Shown here piece after piece: positions 20,623 through 31,818 of a stretch of DNA of 64,000 bases (its first letter is position 1; every line of letters starts with the position of its first letter). This DNA is from Hydrocarboniphaga sp. GTDB lineage: Bacteria; Pseudomonadota; Gammaproteobacteria; Nevskiales; Nevskiaceae. The notes under the pieces were generated by a model. The model saw nothing but the letters and a program-made list of their open reading frames with translations. It was not told the origin of the DNA and did not search any database. Location of the stretch: contig NZ_JAQGNT010000040.1 in assembly GCF_028291725.1 (NCBI RefSeq), positions 1 through 64,000 of the forward strand, given 5' to 3'. Made by a program: the position numbers and the translations under genes.

Positions 20623-22323
20623 ATGCGCCTGTCCCGCTTCCCGCTCAGCACCACCAAGGAAACACCCGCCGACGCCGAGATCATCAGCCATCGGCTGATG
20701 CTGCGCGCCGGCCTGATCCGCAAGCTCGGTGCCGGGCTCTATACCTGGATGCCGCTGGGCCTGCGCGTGATGCGCAAGGTCGAGACCATCGTGCGCGAGG
20801 AGATGAACCGCGCCGGCGCGTTGGAGCTGCTGATGCCGACGGTGCAGCCGGCCGAGTTGTGGCAGGAATCCGGCCGCTGGAACGTGATGGGCGACGAAAT
20901 GCTGCGCTTCAAGGATCGCCACAAGAACGACTTCGCCTACAGCCCGACCGCGGAAGAAGCCGTCACCTCGCACGTGCGCCAGGACATCCGCAGCTACAAG
21001 CAGCTGCCGATCAACTACTACCAGATTCAAACCAAGTTCCGCGACGAGCGCCGCCCGCGCTTCGGTGTGATGCGCGCGCGCGAGTTCGTGATGAAAGACG
21101 CGTACTCGTTCCACATGGACATGGACAGCCTGGTCGCCGAGTACTACAACATGCGCGCCGCCTATACGCGCATTTTCACGCGCATCGGCGCGGATTTCCG
21201 CGCGGTGCAGGCGGACTCCGGCAACATCGGCGGCGCTGCCAGCGAGGAGTTCCATATCCTCGCCGGTGCCGGTGAAGACCTGCTCGCAGTGTCGACCGAA
21301 GGCGACTACGCGGCGAACGTCGAGGCCGCGATCACGCGCGCATCGGGTCTGCCGGCGCCCGCGCCGATCGCCGCCATGGAAACCGTCTCGACACCCGGCC
21401 AGAAAACCTGCGAGCAGGTTTCCAAGTTCATGAACGTGCCGCTGACCGGCAAGGTCAAGCTGCTGGTCGCCAAGGCCGCCGACGGCGGTCTGATCGGCAT
21501 CGCGCTGCGCGGCGATCACGAGCTCAACGAGATCAAGGCGGCCAAGCATCCGAAGATCGCGAGCCCCTTCGAGATGGCGAAGATCGAAGACGTGCAGGCC
21601 GGGTTCGGCTGCGAGGTCGGCTATCTCGGTCCGGTGAAATGTCCGATCGAGGTGATCGCGGATTACGCGGCGGCCGAGATCGGCGACTTCGTTTGCGGTG
21701 CCAACGAGAACAACGCGCACTTGAAAGGCGTTAACTGGGGCCGCGATTGCGCGGAACCGGAGACGGCCGATCTGCGCACGATCGTCGAAGGCGACCCTTC
21801 GCCGGATGGAAAGGGCACCATCAAGCTGCTGCGCGGTATCGAAGGCGGCCACATCTTCCAGCTCGGCCAGAAGTACACCAAGGCGATGAACCTGACCGTG
21901 CTCGACGAGAAAGGCGAGGCGGTGACGCCGCAGATGGGCTGCTACGGCATCGGCGTGTCGCGCATGGTCGCGGCGGTGATCGAGCAGAGCTTCGACGCCA
22001 ACGGCATCATCTGGCCGGACGCGATCGCGCCGTTCCGCGTGATCGTCACGCCGATCGGCACCGACAAGTCGCAGGCGGCGAAAGATGCGGCCGAGAAGCT
22101 CTATGCCGATCTGATCGCAGCCGGCGTCGAGGCCGTGCTCGATGATCGCGGTCTGCGTCCCGGCCCGATGTTCGCCGACGCCGATCTGATCGGCATCCCG
22201 CATCGCATCGTCATCGGCGACAAGGGCCTGGCGAACTCGCAGTTCGAGTACAAGCATCGCCGCGCCGAAAAAGCCGAGATGATAGCCGCCACGGTCGCCG
22301 CGGTGCTGGCCAAGCTCGGCTGA
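20623..22323 (+). CDS. proS: Prolyl-tRNA synthetase (bacterial type with editing insertion)
   Basis: Charges tRNA-Pro with proline. The 566-residue length and the insertion domain between motifs 2 and 3 mark the bacterial ProS with YbaK-like editing domain (about residues 240-395). Class II motifs are visible: [17 protein letters not shown] (motif 1), [26 protein letters not shown] (motif 2) and [14 protein letters not shown] (motif 3). The anticodon-binding domain closes the protein. The next gene starts on the last base of its stop codon. Confidence 0.98.
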   Translation: MRLSRFPLSTTKETPADAEIISHRLMLRAGLIRKLGAGLYTWMPLGLRVMRKVETIVREEMNRAGALELLMPTVQPAELWQESGRWNVMGDEMLRFKDRHKNDFAYSPTAEEAVTSHVRQDIRSYKQLPINYYQIQTKFRDERRPRFGVMRAREFVMKDAYSFHMDMDSLVAEYYNMRAAYTRIFTRIGADFRAVQADSGNIGGAASEEFHILAGAGEDLLAVSTEGDYAANVEAAITRASGLPAPAPIAAMETVSTPGQKTCEQVSKFMNVPLTGKVKLLVAKAADGGLIGIALRGDHELNEIKAAKHPKIASPFEMAKIEDVQAGFGCEVGYLGPVKCPIEVIADYAAAEIGDFVCGANENNAHLKGVNWGRDCAEPETADLRTIVEGDPSPDGKGTIKLLRGIEGGHIFQLGQKYTKAMNLTVLDEKGEAVTPQMGCYGIGVSRMVAAVIEQSFDANGIIWPDAIAPFRVIVTPIGTDKSQAAKDAAEKLYADLIAAGVEAVLDDRGLRPGPMFADADLIGIPHRIVIGDKGLANSQFEYKHRRAEKAEMIAATVAAVLAKLG

Positions 22324-22913
22324 TGGTCGCGCGCCTCGCGGTCTTCGCAATGCACGGCCTGATGGCCGTTGCGCTGCTGGTCGCGAGTGCGGTGGTCAAC
22401 GCCGGACCGACCGGCGAGCCCGAGCCCGAACTGCGCGCGCTGCTGAAGGCGGCGATCGCGCAGTCCGACAGTTTTCAGGACCGCTTCGACGCCGAAGTCT
22501 GGCTGGTCGACATGTCCAGCCGGCTCAGGCGCTACATCAAGGACGACAAGGAGCGACTGGACTTCCTGCGTCTGCTGCACCAGGAAGCCGACCGCGCCAA
22601 CATCACGCCCGAGTTGGCGCTGGCGGTGGTGCAGATCGAGAGCGGCTTCAACCGCTACGCGCTGTCGACTGCCGGCGCACAGGGTTACATGCAGATCATG
22701 CCGTTCTGGCTGCGCGAGATCGCCGGCCCCGAAGAAAACCTGTTGCATACGCGCACCAACCTGCGCATGGGCTGCACGATCCTGCGCTACTACCTCGACC
22801 GCGAACGCGGCGACCTAGTCAAGGCGCTGCAGCGCTACAACGGCAGCTACGGCAAGCCGCAGTATCCGGCGCTGGTGATCAATGCGCTGAACAAGCGCTG
22901 GTACCGGGGGTGA
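22323..22913 (+). CDS. Lytic transglycosylase (SLT family)
   Basis: A 196-residue periplasmic enzyme that cleaves the glycan of peptidoglycan. It has an N-terminal hydrophobic signal (LMAVALLVASAVVNAG) and an SLT domain with the catalytic glutamate in VVQIESGFNRYALSTAGAQG, the GYMQIMPFW motif and the YNGSYGKPQYP segment. The ATG overlaps the proS stop by one base. The gene proS is often followed by a small lytic transglycosylase in gammaproteobacteria, which supports the call. Confidence 0.92.
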   Translation: MVARLAVFAMHGLMAVALLVASAVVNAGPTGEPEPELRALLKAAIAQSDSFQDRFDAEVWLVDMSSRLRRYIKDDKERLDFLRLLHQEADRANITPELALAVVQIESGFNRYALSTAGAQGYMQIMPFWLREIAGPEENLLHTRTNLRMGCTILRYYLDRERGDLVKALQRYNGSYGKPQYPALVINALNKRWYRG

Positions 22914-22920
22914 CGTAGAA

Positions 22921-22992
22921 GTAGGTCGGCAATCCCTTGCCGACGTGCCCGCTTGATCCAGGGTACATGTCGGCAAAGGATTGCCGACCTAC
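22921..22992. repeat. Intergenic palindrome, family C (GTAGGTCGGCAATCCCTTGCCGAC type)
   Basis: The arms GTAGGTCGGCAATCCCTTGC..ACGTG and its inverse ending TTGCCGACCTAC flank a variable 20-30 bp loop. Further copies lie at 28547-28619, 36160-36239, 37669-37748 and 41876-41954. The right edge supplies the TAG stop codon (complement at 22989-22991) of the LysM gene on the minus strand. Confidence 0.9.
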
Positions 22993-23738
22993 GGGGTCTG
23001 CTCCTTGATTTCGCCGATGTGTGTATCGCTGGTCTTGAGCTTCTCGCGCGCGTAATTCACCGCATCGACCACTTCGTCGATCGTCGGGTTCGGGCGGATC
23101 TTCAGACGCTGGCCGGCGGATAGGCGATTCGGGTCCGGGATCACTTGCAGGTTGTTCTGCCAGATCAGCGGCCACAGCCAGGGATTGCCGTAGATTTCGG
23201 GCCGTGCCGAGATGATCCACAGATTGTCGCCTTGCTTGACTGCATAGGGTTTGACGCCGTTTTTCAGCTGCTCGTTGAGTTGTAGCAGGGCCTTGTAGGC
23301 GGCTTCGCCCGAGCCCAGCACCAGCAGCGATTCGGCATTCTTCTGCTGCGCGATCTGCGCGTCGTTGAGGCCGGTGTACTGATAGGACTTCTGCAGCTCG
23401 GCTTGCGCCAGGTTCAGATAGGGCACGTCGGCCTGACGCTTTCCGGCAGGCTCGGATGTCGCCGGCAGCGGTGTATAAACCGGCATCGGACCCAGCGTCT
23501 GATTCATCAGCGGCCGGATCTCCGGCCGAGTATCACCGCCGCCGCGCGTCAGCGTGCCGAGCACGCTGCCGGTAGGCGCCGCCGTTTGATCCGGCGGCGG
23601 CTTGCGCGGCGGCGCATAGGGCGCGTCGAGCCGGCGCGGCGCTGCGCAGGCCGCCAGCAGTGCCGGCATCAACAGCATTATCAGGCAGGTGGGCAGGTGC
23701 TTCAGCGGCACGGCGGTTCTCGTCGGTGGGTCCGGCAT
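22989..23738 (-). CDS. LysM-domain lipoprotein
   Basis: A 249-residue envelope protein. The N-terminus has a lipobox, LLAAC, about residue 31, so it is probably lipidated. A Pro-rich linker, a Gln/Ala-rich helical section and a C-terminal LysM-type domain follow (VKQGDNLWIISARPEIYGNPWLWPLIWQNN, then IPDPNRLSAGQRLKI). LysM domains bind N-acetylglucosamine in peptidoglycan. The stop codon TAG lies in the edge of the family C repeat, and the gene converges on the lytic transglycosylase, a likely functional neighbour in wall maintenance. Confidence 0.87.
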   Translation of the reverse strand: MPDPPTRTAVPLKHLPTCLIMLLMPALLAACAAPRRLDAPYAPPRKPPPDQTAAPTGSVLGTLTRGGGDTRPEIRPLMNQTLGPMPVYTPLPATSEPAGKRQADVPYLNLAQAELQKSYQYTGLNDAQIAQQKNAESLLVLGSGEAAYKALLQLNEQLKNGVKPYAVKQGDNLWIISARPEIYGNPWLWPLIWQNNLQVIPDPNRLSAGQRLKIRPNPTIDEVVDAVNYAREKLKTSDTHIGEIKEQTP

Positions 23739-23740
23739 GA

Positions 23741-24740
<1,000 letters not shown>

Positions 24741-24744
<4 letters not shown>

Positions 24745-24820
24745 GTTGGGGTGAGCGGCAGCGAACCCCAACGTTGGTTCCGCGCCGATGTTGGGGTTCG
24801 CTGCGCTCACCCCAACCTAC
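24741..24820. repeat. Intergenic palindrome, family B
   Basis: A complete copy between the converging DUF2069 and hda genes. Its left edge gives the TAG stop of DUF2069 (24742-24744), and its right edge, read on the minus strand, gives the TAG stop of hda (24817-24819). Both genes therefore end inside the same element. Confidence 0.9.
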
Positions 24821-25506
24821 GACAGCAACGACAGCGTCTTCTGCACGAAAACCAGCGTCAGCCGACGTTTGTCGCGCAGCGACGCGCGGTCGAGTTTTTC
24901 GATCGCGGCGATCAGGCTGCCGGTATCGCGCGGCAGATGATGGATCAGCCAGCGCGCGGCGTCGTCGGGCAGTTCGAGCCCGCGCTGCTGAGCGGCGCTG
25001 CGCAGCCACAGGCGACGATCGTCATCGCCGAGCGTGCGCAACCCGAACAGCGGCAGGGCCGACAAACGCGTGCGCAGGTCCGGCAGCAGGCGCGCGAGCC
25101 GATCCGGCCCGGCAGCGGCTGACACGCACCAGGCGCTGCCTTCAGTGCGCAGACGGTCGAGCAGACGGATCACCGCGTGATTCCAGTGGATGTCGCCGTC
25201 GATCGCGTCCAGATCGTCGATGCACAGCCGGTCGAAGGCCGTCAGCCCATCGAGTGCCTCGGCGCCGCCGGCGACCAGGCTGCGCAAGGGCAGGTAGCTG
25301 ACGCGCAGCCCGCGCTGCTGGGCTTCGCGCGCGGCGGCTTGCAGCAGATGGGTTTTGCCGGTGCCGGCCGATCCGTACAGATACAGGCCACCGACACTCA
25401 GCGCGCGCAGTGCATCGACCGCCTCGCGATTCGGGCCTGCGTGATAGGTGTTGAAGCTCGCGGTGCTGCGCAGCTGTACCGCGAGCGGGATCTGCTCGCC
25501 CTTCAC
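24817..25506 (-). CDS. hda: DnaA regulatory inactivator Hda
   Basis: Hda is an AAA+ protein that, with the DNA-clamp, stimulates ATP hydrolysis by DnaA and so prevents re-initiation of replication. The 229-residue protein has the N-terminal clamp-binding motif QIPLAV, a Walker A GSAGTGKTHLL, a Walker B CIDDLDAI and the sensor/arginine region LPDLRTRLSALPLF. The start is GTG at 25506. The stop TAG is provided by the family B repeat. It lies downstream of the PerM-like gene in the same direction, with a 170-bp inverted-repeat element between. Confidence 0.94.
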   Translation of the reverse strand: MKGEQIPLAVQLRSTASFNTYHAGPNREAVDALRALSVGGLYLYGSAGTGKTHLLQAAAREAQQRGLRVSYLPLRSLVAGGAEALDGLTAFDRLCIDDLDAIDGDIHWNHAVIRLLDRLRTEGSAWCVSAAAGPDRLARLLPDLRTRLSALPLFGLRTLGDDDRRLWLRSAAQQRGLELPDDAARWLIHHLPRDTGSLIAAIEKLDRASLRDKRRLTLVFVQKTLSLLS

Positions 25507-25516
25507 GTCAGAGGTT

Positions 25517-25686
25517 CCCTAGCAGCCTGTCGGACTTGGGAGATCGTAGCGAGGGTTTGGCCTGCTGTGTCCAAACTGCGGGCGACCGAGGAAAATATCC
25601 AGTCATATTTGACGAGGGCGCCCGCAGTTTGGGCGCAGCAGGCCGAAGCCGCAGTAGATCTTGCCAAGTCCGACAGGCTGCTAGGG
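25517..25686. repeat. MITE-like long inverted repeat, family D
   Basis: Two arms of about 67 bp face each other: CCCTAGCAGCCTGTCGGACT, then GGCCTGCTG, then CCAAACTGCGGGCG, repeated in inverse with small differences. The centre is AT-rich (AAATATCCAGTCATATTT). The element has no coding capacity, so it resembles a MITE. It sits between the PerM-like gene and hda, and its right edge supplies the TAG stop of the PerM-like gene. A decayed single arm lies at 47823-47847. Confidence 0.8.
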
Positions 25687-26835
25687 CAGCGGCCCGGACG
25701 ACAGGCTGCTGGCTTGCTGCTCCGGCGTGAGTTCGTCCAGCGGAGCGTTCTGCAGATACAGCTTGCTGGCCATCCAGTGATGCAGCGTATGCCGCAGCAT
25801 CACCGCCAGCACGGCGGCCACCGGCAGCGCCAGCAGCACGCCGATGAAGCCGAACAGCTGGCCGCCGGCCATCACCGCGAAGATCACCGCGACCGGATGC
25901 AAGCCGATGCGGTCGCCGATCAGCCAGGGGCCGAACACGTTGGATTCCAGGAACTGGCCGATCGCGAAGACTACGGCCAGCCAGATGAAGGGCGTCAGCT
26001 CCTGGGTCTGCACGACCATCGCCAGCACCGCGGTGACAATGCCGATCACCGCGCCCAGATAAGGCACGAAGCTGACCAGGCCGATGATCAGGCCGACGAT
26101 CAGCGCCAGGTTCAAACCGGCCAGCCACAGCGCGATCCAGTAATAGACCGTCAGCGCCGCCATCACCGTCAGCTGGCCGCGGAAGAACGCGCTGAGCACG
26201 CTGTCGGTCTCGTGCGCGATCTTGTCGGCATTCGGGCGCCAGCGCGGCGGGATCGTGTTGCGGATCCAGGCGACCAGCCGGTCCCAGTCGCGCAGCAGGT
26301 AGAACGCGACGATCGGGATCAGCAGCAGGTTGGCGACGGTGGTGACGATCGCGCCGGTGGATTGCGAGGCGCGCTCCCAGATCGCCGGCAGGATGTCGCT
26401 GGCGCTGGCCCAGTTGCGCGTCAGCAGCGTCTTCAGGCCCTCGGCGTCCAGTTGCACGCCGCGCGGCAGGCGGATGCCGAGTTTGGGCAGCGCCTTGTCC
26501 TGGATCCAGGTCAACCAGTCCGGGATGTTGTGGATCAGCAGCGTCAATTGGCCCTGCAGCATCGGCACGACCAGCAGAATCACCAGCACCAGCACGCTGA
26601 AGATCACCAGGAACATCAGGCCGACGCCTAGCGTGCGCGACATGCGCAGCCGCTCGAGCCGGTCGACCAGCGGATCGCCGACGTAGCCGAGGCCGGCACC
26701 GACCACGAACGGCGTCAGGATCGGCGCCAGCAGCCAGGCGAAGACCAGCAGCGCCAGGCCGATCAGCATCCACGGCCAATTTTCCTTGAACGAGGAGGCG
26801 ACGCTGTCTTCTACGCTTTCCGGTGCTGCGTTCAT
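25681..26835 (-). CDS. AI-2E (PerM/YdiK) family transporter
   Basis: A 384-residue inner-membrane protein with about eight helices. The PerM-family blocks are seen in [59 protein letters not shown] and [46 protein letters not shown] (given as family blocks). Despite the name, substrates are poorly defined. The stop codon is the TAG at the end of the family D inverted repeat. PerM-like, hda and purM neighbour one another in many gammaproteobacteria, which supports the call. Confidence 0.92.
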   Translation of the reverse strand: MNAAPESVEDSVASSFKENWPWMLIGLALLVFAWLLAPILTPFVVGAGLGYVGDPLVDRLERLRMSRTLGVGLMFLVIFSVLVLVILLVVPMLQGQLTLLIHNIPDWLTWIQDKALPKLGIRLPRGVQLDAEGLKTLLTRNWASASDILPAIWERASQSTGAIVTTVANLLLIPIVAFYLLRDWDRLVAWIRNTIPPRWRPNADKIAHETDSVLSAFFRGQLTVMAALTVYYWIALWLAGLNLALIVGLIIGLVSFVPYLGAVIGIVTAVLAMVVQTQELTPFIWLAVVFAIGQFLESNVFGPWLIGDRIGLHPVAVIFAVMAGGQLFGFIGVLLALPVAAVLAVMLRHTLHHWMASKLYLQNAPLDELTPEQQASSLSSGPLP

Positions 26836-26954
26836 CGGGCTTCACCCTCGGGGATGGGCGCATTATCCGGTGCCAACCGGTAAAATCACAGGCACAGCCA
26901 GACCACCCGGCAGCCGGCCGCCGCCGAGACTGCCCTCCTGTACCCGTACCTCCG

Positions 26955-27980
26955 ATGACCAAAGCAGCAGGCCTTTTCTACCGCGACGCCGGCGTCGATA
27001 TCGACGCCGGCGACGCGCTCGTCGACGACATCAAGAAAATTGTTCGTAGTACTCGGCGGCCCGAAGTGCTGGCCGGTGTCGGTGGCTTCGGTGCGCTGGT
27101 CGGTTTGCCGAAGAAGTACAAACACCCGGTTCTGGTTTCGGGCACCGACGGCGTCGGCACCAAGCTGCGCCTGGGTATCGACTCCGGCCGCGTGCAGGGC
27201 CTGGGTATCGATCTGGTCGGCATGTGCGTCAACGACGTGCTGGTGTCGGGCGCCGAGCCGCTGTTCTTCCTGGATTACTACGCGACCGGCAAGCTCGATC
27301 CGCTCGTGGCCGGGCAGGTGATCAAGGGCATCGCCCAGGGCTGCAAGCTCGCCGGCTGCGCGCTGGTCGGTGGTGAAACCGCCGAAATGCCCGGCATGTA
27401 CCAGGCCGGTGATTTCGACCTCGCCGGTTTCTGCGTCGCGGTCGCGGAGAAATCCAAGATCATCGACGGCTCGAAGATCAAGGTCGGCGATGTGCTCATC
27501 GGTCTGCCGTCCAGCGGCCCGCATTCCAACGGCTATTCGCTGATCCGCAAGATCCTCGAAGTCAGCGGCGCCAAGCTCGGCGACCCGTTCGAAGGCGGCA
27601 CGCTCGGCGACGCGCTGCTGGCGCCGACCACGATCTACGTCAAGCCGGTGCTGAAGCTGCTGGAAGCCAGGCTGGCTATCGCCGGCATGTCGCATATCAC
27701 CGGCGGCGGCATCACCGGCAACCTCGCGCGCTGCTTCCCGAAAGGCACTGCCGCGGTCGTCGACACCGCCAGCTGGAAGCGCCCGGCGATCTTCGACTGG
27801 CTGCAGGAAAAAGGCGGCGTCGAGCAGGACGAAATGTGGCGCGTGTTCAACTGCGGCGTCGGCTTCGCGATGGTGGTTCCGCGCAAGAAGGTCGCCGAGA
27901 CGCTGGCCGCGTTGAAGAAGTCCAGGCCGTTCGTGATGGGCGAGATCGTTAAGGGCAAGCAGGGCGTGCGCTTCGCGTGA
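26955..27980 (+). CDS. purM: Phosphoribosylformylglycinamidine cyclo-ligase (AIR synthetase)
   Basis: PurM closes the imidazole ring of aminoimidazole ribotide in purine synthesis, using ATP. The 341-residue protein has the usual AIR synthase markers: [57 protein letters not shown] and [16 protein letters not shown] 26955 is chosen because the protein then begins with the family's short lead before [16 protein letters not shown]. The purN start overlaps its stop (GTGA). Confidence 0.97.
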   Translation: MTKAAGLFYRDAGVDIDAGDALVDDIKKIVRSTRRPEVLAGVGGFGALVGLPKKYKHPVLVSGTDGVGTKLRLGIDSGRVQGLGIDLVGMCVNDVLVSGAEPLFFLDYYATGKLDPLVAGQVIKGIAQGCKLAGCALVGGETAEMPGMYQAGDFDLAGFCVAVAEKSKIIDGSKIKVGDVLIGLPSSGPHSNGYSLIRKILEVSGAKLGDPFEGGTLGDALLAPTTIYVKPVLKLLEARLAIAGMSHITGGGITGNLARCFPKGTAAVVDTASWKRPAIFDWLQEKGGVEQDEMWRVFNCGVGFAMVVPRKKVAETLAALKKSRPFVMGEIVKGKQGVRFA

Positions 27981-28543
27981 AGCGGCTGGTCGTACTGATC
28001 TCGGGCCGCGGACGCAATCTGCAGGCTCTGATCGAGGCGACTCGGTCCGGCGCGCTACCGGCCGAGATCGCGCTGGTCGTGTCCAACCGTGCCGACGCGC
28101 AAGGGCTGGGACTGGCCGAAGCGGCCGGCATCGCGACGCACGTGCTGCCGCACACGGCGTATCCGAACCGCGAGGCTTTCGACGCCGAACTGCTGCGGAT
28201 CGTCGTGGCTGCCAAGCCCGACCTGGTGGCGCTTGCCGGTTTCATGCGGATACTGACGCCGGTCTTCATCTCGGCTTTTGAAGGCCGCCTGCTGAACATC
28301 CACCCGTCGCTGCTGCCGCGGCACCGCGGCCTGAACACTCACGCGCGCGCGCTGGCGGCGGGCGACACCGAGCACGGGGCCACGGTGCATTTCGTGACCC
28401 AGCAGCTCGACGAGGGCCCGCCCATTCTTCAAGGGCGCATCCCTATCCATCCGGATGACACCGCCGAGACACTGGCCGAGCGCGTGCTGGAAGAGGTCGA
28501 GCTGAAGATTTATCCGCAGGCCATTGCCGGGCTATTGCAATAG
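27977..28543 (+). CDS. purN: Phosphoribosylglycinamide formyltransferase
   Basis: PurN transfers a formyl group from 10-formyl-tetrahydrofolate to GAR. The 188-residue protein shows [15 protein letters not shown], the formyl-transfer motif [33 protein letters not shown] with the catalytic Asn and His, and [11 protein letters not shown] with the catalytic Asp. The start is GTG at 27977, overlapping the purM stop. The usual SGxGSN is SGRGRN here, a common variant. A family C repeat follows three bases after its stop. Confidence 0.96.
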   Translation: MKRLVVLISGRGRNLQALIEATRSGALPAEIALVVSNRADAQGLGLAEAAGIATHVLPHTAYPNREAFDAELLRIVVAAKPDLVALAGFMRILTPVFISAFEGRLLNIHPSLLPRHRGLNTHARALAAGDTEHGATVHFVTQQLDEGPPILQGRIPIHPDDTAETLAERVLEEVELKIYPQAIAGLLQ

Positions 28544-28546
28544 CCC

Positions 28547-28619
28547 GTAGGTCGGCAATCCTTTGCCGACGTGTGCCCTTGATCGACCCCGGCACGTCGG
28601 CAAGGGATTGCCGACCTAC
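28547..28619. repeat. Intergenic palindrome, family C
   Basis: Full two-arm copy between the converging ends of purN and the Ig-like lipoprotein gene. It directly abuts the terminator hairpin at 28620-28648. Confidence 0.88.
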
Positions 28620-28648
28620 AAAAAGAAGGGCGCCCTTGGGCGCCCTTC
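28620..28648 (-). terminator. Rho-independent terminator of the first Ig-like lipoprotein gene
   Basis: On the minus strand, GAAGGGCGCCC and GGGCGCCCTTC form an 11-bp stem closed by a two-base turn, followed by TTTTT. It lies 20 bp after the stop at 28669. Confidence 0.85.
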
Positions 28649-28668
28649 CAACATGCCACCAGGCCCCG

Positions 28669-31548
28669 CTAGTCCGGGACGTTGGTCGCCGCGCAGGCCG
28701 AATAGACCTGGACGCTGGTCAGCAGGCTGGCCAGGCCGCTGTGGAACGTGAGCCGCAGCGCGTCGTAAGGCACGGTCGCCGCAATGCTCGCCAGTGCGGT
28801 GTCGCTGTTGGTGGTCAGCTCCAGGCCCAGCAGGTCGAGGCGCAGCGGAATCGTCGTGCCGGTGGTCTGCTGCACGACGCCCTGTTTCAGCGTGCTCACC
28901 TCGATCTGCGAGAGCAGTTCTGTCAGGACCAGGCTGCCGGCCGGGCGCCCGATGACGAAGCCCGGAACGTTCGCGCCGGGGAAGGGCACCGCGTACGCCG
29001 GGTTGGTCACCGCCGACACGGTCACCGATGCCTCGGCACCGAGCACGGCCACCGGTACCGCCATGGTGGCGAACGTAGTGCCCTGCGCATCGATCACGTT
29101 GGCGTCGTCGCTGACATTGCAGAACAGGCAGAGTCCGCCGATCGCATGGGTGACCGTGGCGCCATCGCTTGCCAGCAAAGGCGTGGTGCAGGCCAAGGGC
29201 GCCACGGTCAAGACCGCACTCATCGAGAGCTGACCGCCGACTCCGACCGGCCCCTTGACCGTGGCGATGATCTCCGCTTCGCCTGCCGCAACGCCGGTGG
29301 CCCGGCCGTTGACATCGACAGTCGCGACGCTCGGTGTGCCGCTGCTCCAGGTCACGTCGCTGTCGGCCAGTGGCCCCGTCGTGCCATCGGCGTAGCGGCC
29401 GATCGCCTGGAACTCGCTGGTGCCGCCGATCTGCACGCTGGCCAGCGCCGGTTCGACGTGGTCGATGCCGACCAGCGCCGAAGTCGGCGGCGGCGGCGTG
29501 GCCGTCGCGCAGGCCGAGAACACCTGCACATTGCTCAGCGCCGTGGCGACGCCCGAGTTCAGCTGCAGCCGGATCGAGTCGTAGGGCAGGTTGGTGAGGA
29601 TGCTCACCAGCGCGGTATCGCTGTTGGGCACCAGTTCGATGCCGAGCAGGTCCAGGCGCAGCGGCGTTACCGTGCCGCTGGATTCCTGCACCGCGCCGTT
29701 GAGCAGCGTGCTCACCGTCAGCTGCGAGAACAGCTCCGCCAGAACCAGGCTGCCGGTCGGCCGGCCGATCACGAAGCCGGCGACCTGGCCGCCCGGGAAC
29801 GGCAGCGTGTAGTTCGGCGTGCTGCTGCTGCCGACCACACTCAGCGCCTCGCCCGCACCGATCAGCCCGACCGGGACGTTGATGGTTGCGTAGTTGGTGC
29901 TGAGGTTGTCGATCGCGTTGTCCGGGCTGTCGACTCCGCACAGCAGGCAGATGCCGCTGGTATCGGTGGCGGTGCGCGCGCCTTCGTCGAGCAGCAGTGG
30001 CGTCGTGCAGACCGGGTCGGTGACGATCAGCGTGGCGGTGGCCGAGCCGGTTCCGCCCGAGCCTGGATTCAGTGTTGCCGTGATGACGACCTGACCTTCG
30101 ACGATGCCGGTGGCGAAGCCCTGTGCGTCAATCGTGGCAATCGCGGTGTCGGCGCTGGTCCAGGTGACCTTATCGTCCGCCAGCGCGGTTTCGCTGCCGT
30201 CGCTGAAGCGGCCGATGGCGGTGAACTCGATCGAGGCGCCGGGGACCACGCGGCCCACGGTTGGCTCGACCCGCACCAGCGTCGTCAGCGTTGCTTCGCT
30301 GACGGTGAGTTTGACGGTATCGCTGAAGGCTCCGCTGGTCGCGGTCAGGGTCGCGTCACCGCGACCGGCGGCGGTGGCCGTGGTCCCGGCTGCATCGGTC
30401 GGGTCTACCGTCGCAACCGCGGCATTCGACGTGGTCCAGCTGACGGAATCGGTTGAATTCAGCGTGCGAGGCACGTCGCTATCGGTGTAGATGCCCAGCG
30501 CGCGGTAGTTCTGTGTGGTCCCGAGTGGAATCGTCTTGTCTGCGGCGGCCACTGGCGGGCTCGCTGGCGGATCTTCGGAAATCACCAGCGCCTTGAGCTG
30601 CGGCGCGGTGATGGTCAGCTGCGCGCTATCGGTGATAGCGCCGGAAGTGGCGACCACGGTGGCCGTGCCAACCGCCGTGCCCGTGGCGATGCCGGTCATG
30701 CTGTCGATAACGGCGTTGGCCGTCGTCGCCGGCGGAGTGGGCGGCGCGATGCTCCAGACGACGCCGGTAGCGGGCCCGGTGCTGGTCGGATCGGGGGAGC
30801 CGGGCGCCGTCGTGAAGGTGCCGGTGGCGGTGAACTGGATCGGGCTGCCGAGCGGTGAGCTCGCCGGATCGGGGGTGACGGCGATGCTGATCAGCACCGG
30901 CGTGAAGGTCACGGTCACGACCGCCGTCGCGGTCTTGGGCGTGCCGCTCGCGCCAACCTGGGTCGCTGTGATCGTCGTGGTTCCGGGGCTGATGCCGCTG
31001 ACCACGCCGGCGCCATCGATGGTGGCGACAGCGGGATCGCTGGAAGTCCAGCTGACGGCCACCGGGCCGGTCGTCGGCGCGGCGTCCGGTGAATTGCGGT
31101 AGCTGCCCTCGGCGGTGAGCGTCACCGTCTGGCCGGTCCCGACGGTGGCCGCGGGCGGGGTAATGGTGATGCTGAGCAGCTCAGGCGGGGTCACGGTGAC
31201 CGTGGCCGTGCCGTGGAAGTCTTTGCTTGAGGCCGTGACTGTGGTGGACCCGGCGGAGACGCCGGTAACCTTGCCGTCATTGTCGACGGTCGCGATCGCC
31301 GCGTCGCCGACGCTCCAGCTCACGTCATCCAGCTCGGATTGCGAGGTCGGCGAGGACGATCCTGGCGGCGTGGTGAACGAGCCGATCGCGGTGAACTCGG
31401 CGACCTCGCCGATGAAGGTGGTCGACGTTGCAGGAGTCACCGAGATGCCGGTCAACTCCGAGGTGAAGTCGGGGCTCTGGATGCTGCCGCTTCCGCATCC
31501 CCCGATGACCAGCGTACACAGCGCAGCGAGTAGGCGCAAAGTCTTCAC
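28669..31548 (-). CDS. Lipoprotein with repeated bacterial Ig-like (Big) domains and two cysteine modules
   Basis: A 959-residue surface or periplasmic protein. A GTG start at 31548 with GGGAG seven bases upstream gives a clean lipoprotein signal MKTLRLLAALCTLVIGGC (lipobox VIGGC). A longer ATG start at 31581 is possible but has no signal-like N-terminus. After GSGSIQSPDFTSEL come several Big_2-type domains (each with the pattern SW(T/S)S.D..VATID..G.V.G...G.T.ITAT). Then two copies of a module of about 165 residues, beginning CTTPLL, carrying CL(L/F)C, and ending VQV(F/Y)SAC, each linked by another Ig domain. It is a paralogue of the gene at 31819. No known enzyme fold is seen; adhesion or envelope structure is likely. 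Confidence 0.85.
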   Translation of the reverse strand: MKTLRLLAALCTLVIGGCGSGSIQSPDFTSELTGISVTPATSTTFIGEVAEFTAIGSFTTPPGSSSPTSQSELDDVSWSVGDAAIATVDNDGKVTGVSAGSTTVTASSKDFHGTATVTVTPPELLSITITPPAATVGTGQTVTLTAEGSYRNSPDAAPTTGPVAVSWTSSDPAVATIDGAGVVSGISPGTTTITATQVGASGTPKTATAVVTVTFTPVLISIAVTPDPASSPLGSPIQFTATGTFTTAPGSPDPTSTGPATGVVWSIAPPTPPATTANAVIDSMTGIATGTAVGTATVVATSGAITDSAQLTITAPQLKALVISEDPPASPPVAAADKTIPLGTTQNYRALGIYTDSDVPRTLNSTDSVSWTTSNAAVATVDPTDAAGTTATAAGRGDATLTATSGAFSDTVKLTVSEATLTTLVRVEPTVGRVVPGASIEFTAIGRFSDGSETALADDKVTWTSADTAIATIDAQGFATGIVEGQVVITATLNPGSGGTGSATATLIVTDPVCTTPLLLDEGARTATDTSGICLLCGVDSPDNAIDNLSTNYATINVPVGLIGAGEALSVVGSSSTPNYTLPFPGGQVAGFVIGRPTGSLVLAELFSQLTVSTLLNGAVQESSGTVTPLRLDLLGIELVPNSDTALVSILTNLPYDSIRLQLNSGVATALSNVQVFSACATATPPPPTSALVGIDHVEPALASVQIGGTSEFQAIGRYADGTTGPLADSDVTWSSGTPSVATVDVNGRATGVAAGEAEIIATVKGPVGVGGQLSMSAVLTVAPLACTTPLLASDGATVTHAIGGLCLFCNVSDDANVIDAQGTTFATMAVPVAVLGAEASVTVSAVTNPAYAVPFPGANVPGFVIGRPAGSLVLTELLSQIEVSTLKQGVVQQTTGTTIPLRLDLLGLELTTNSDTALASIAATVPYDALRLTFHSGLASLLTSVQVYSACAATNVPD

Positions 31549-31747
31549 GATCGATCTCCCAACCCCATTGAACCGAAACATCCCATGCCCGCGCTCACTC
31601 ACCTGATATCAACCGACGTCAGAAAATGAGGTTTCAAAAAACTCCCTGAGGGGGCGTAAACATGATACCCAGATCAGAAACGATCATGTTAGTAATGTCA
31701 GGTTTTGTTTTGATGTCGGGCTTTAGTCTTGCTTGACTCGCATAGAA

Positions 31748-31780
31748 CCAAAAAGGGCGCCCGAAGGCGCCCCGTTTGGT
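31748..31780 (-). terminator. Rho-independent terminator of the second Ig-like lipoprotein gene
   Basis: On the minus strand, GGGCGCC..TTCG..GGCGCCC is followed by TTTTTGG. It lies 39 bp after the stop at 31819 and separates the two paralogous genes, so they are separate transcription units. The remaining bases of 31549-31818 hold the promoter of the first gene; I see no other element there. Confidence 0.85.
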
Positions 31781-31818
31781 TACCGCTTGGTTACCGCATT
31801 TGAATCAATGAACGCGAA

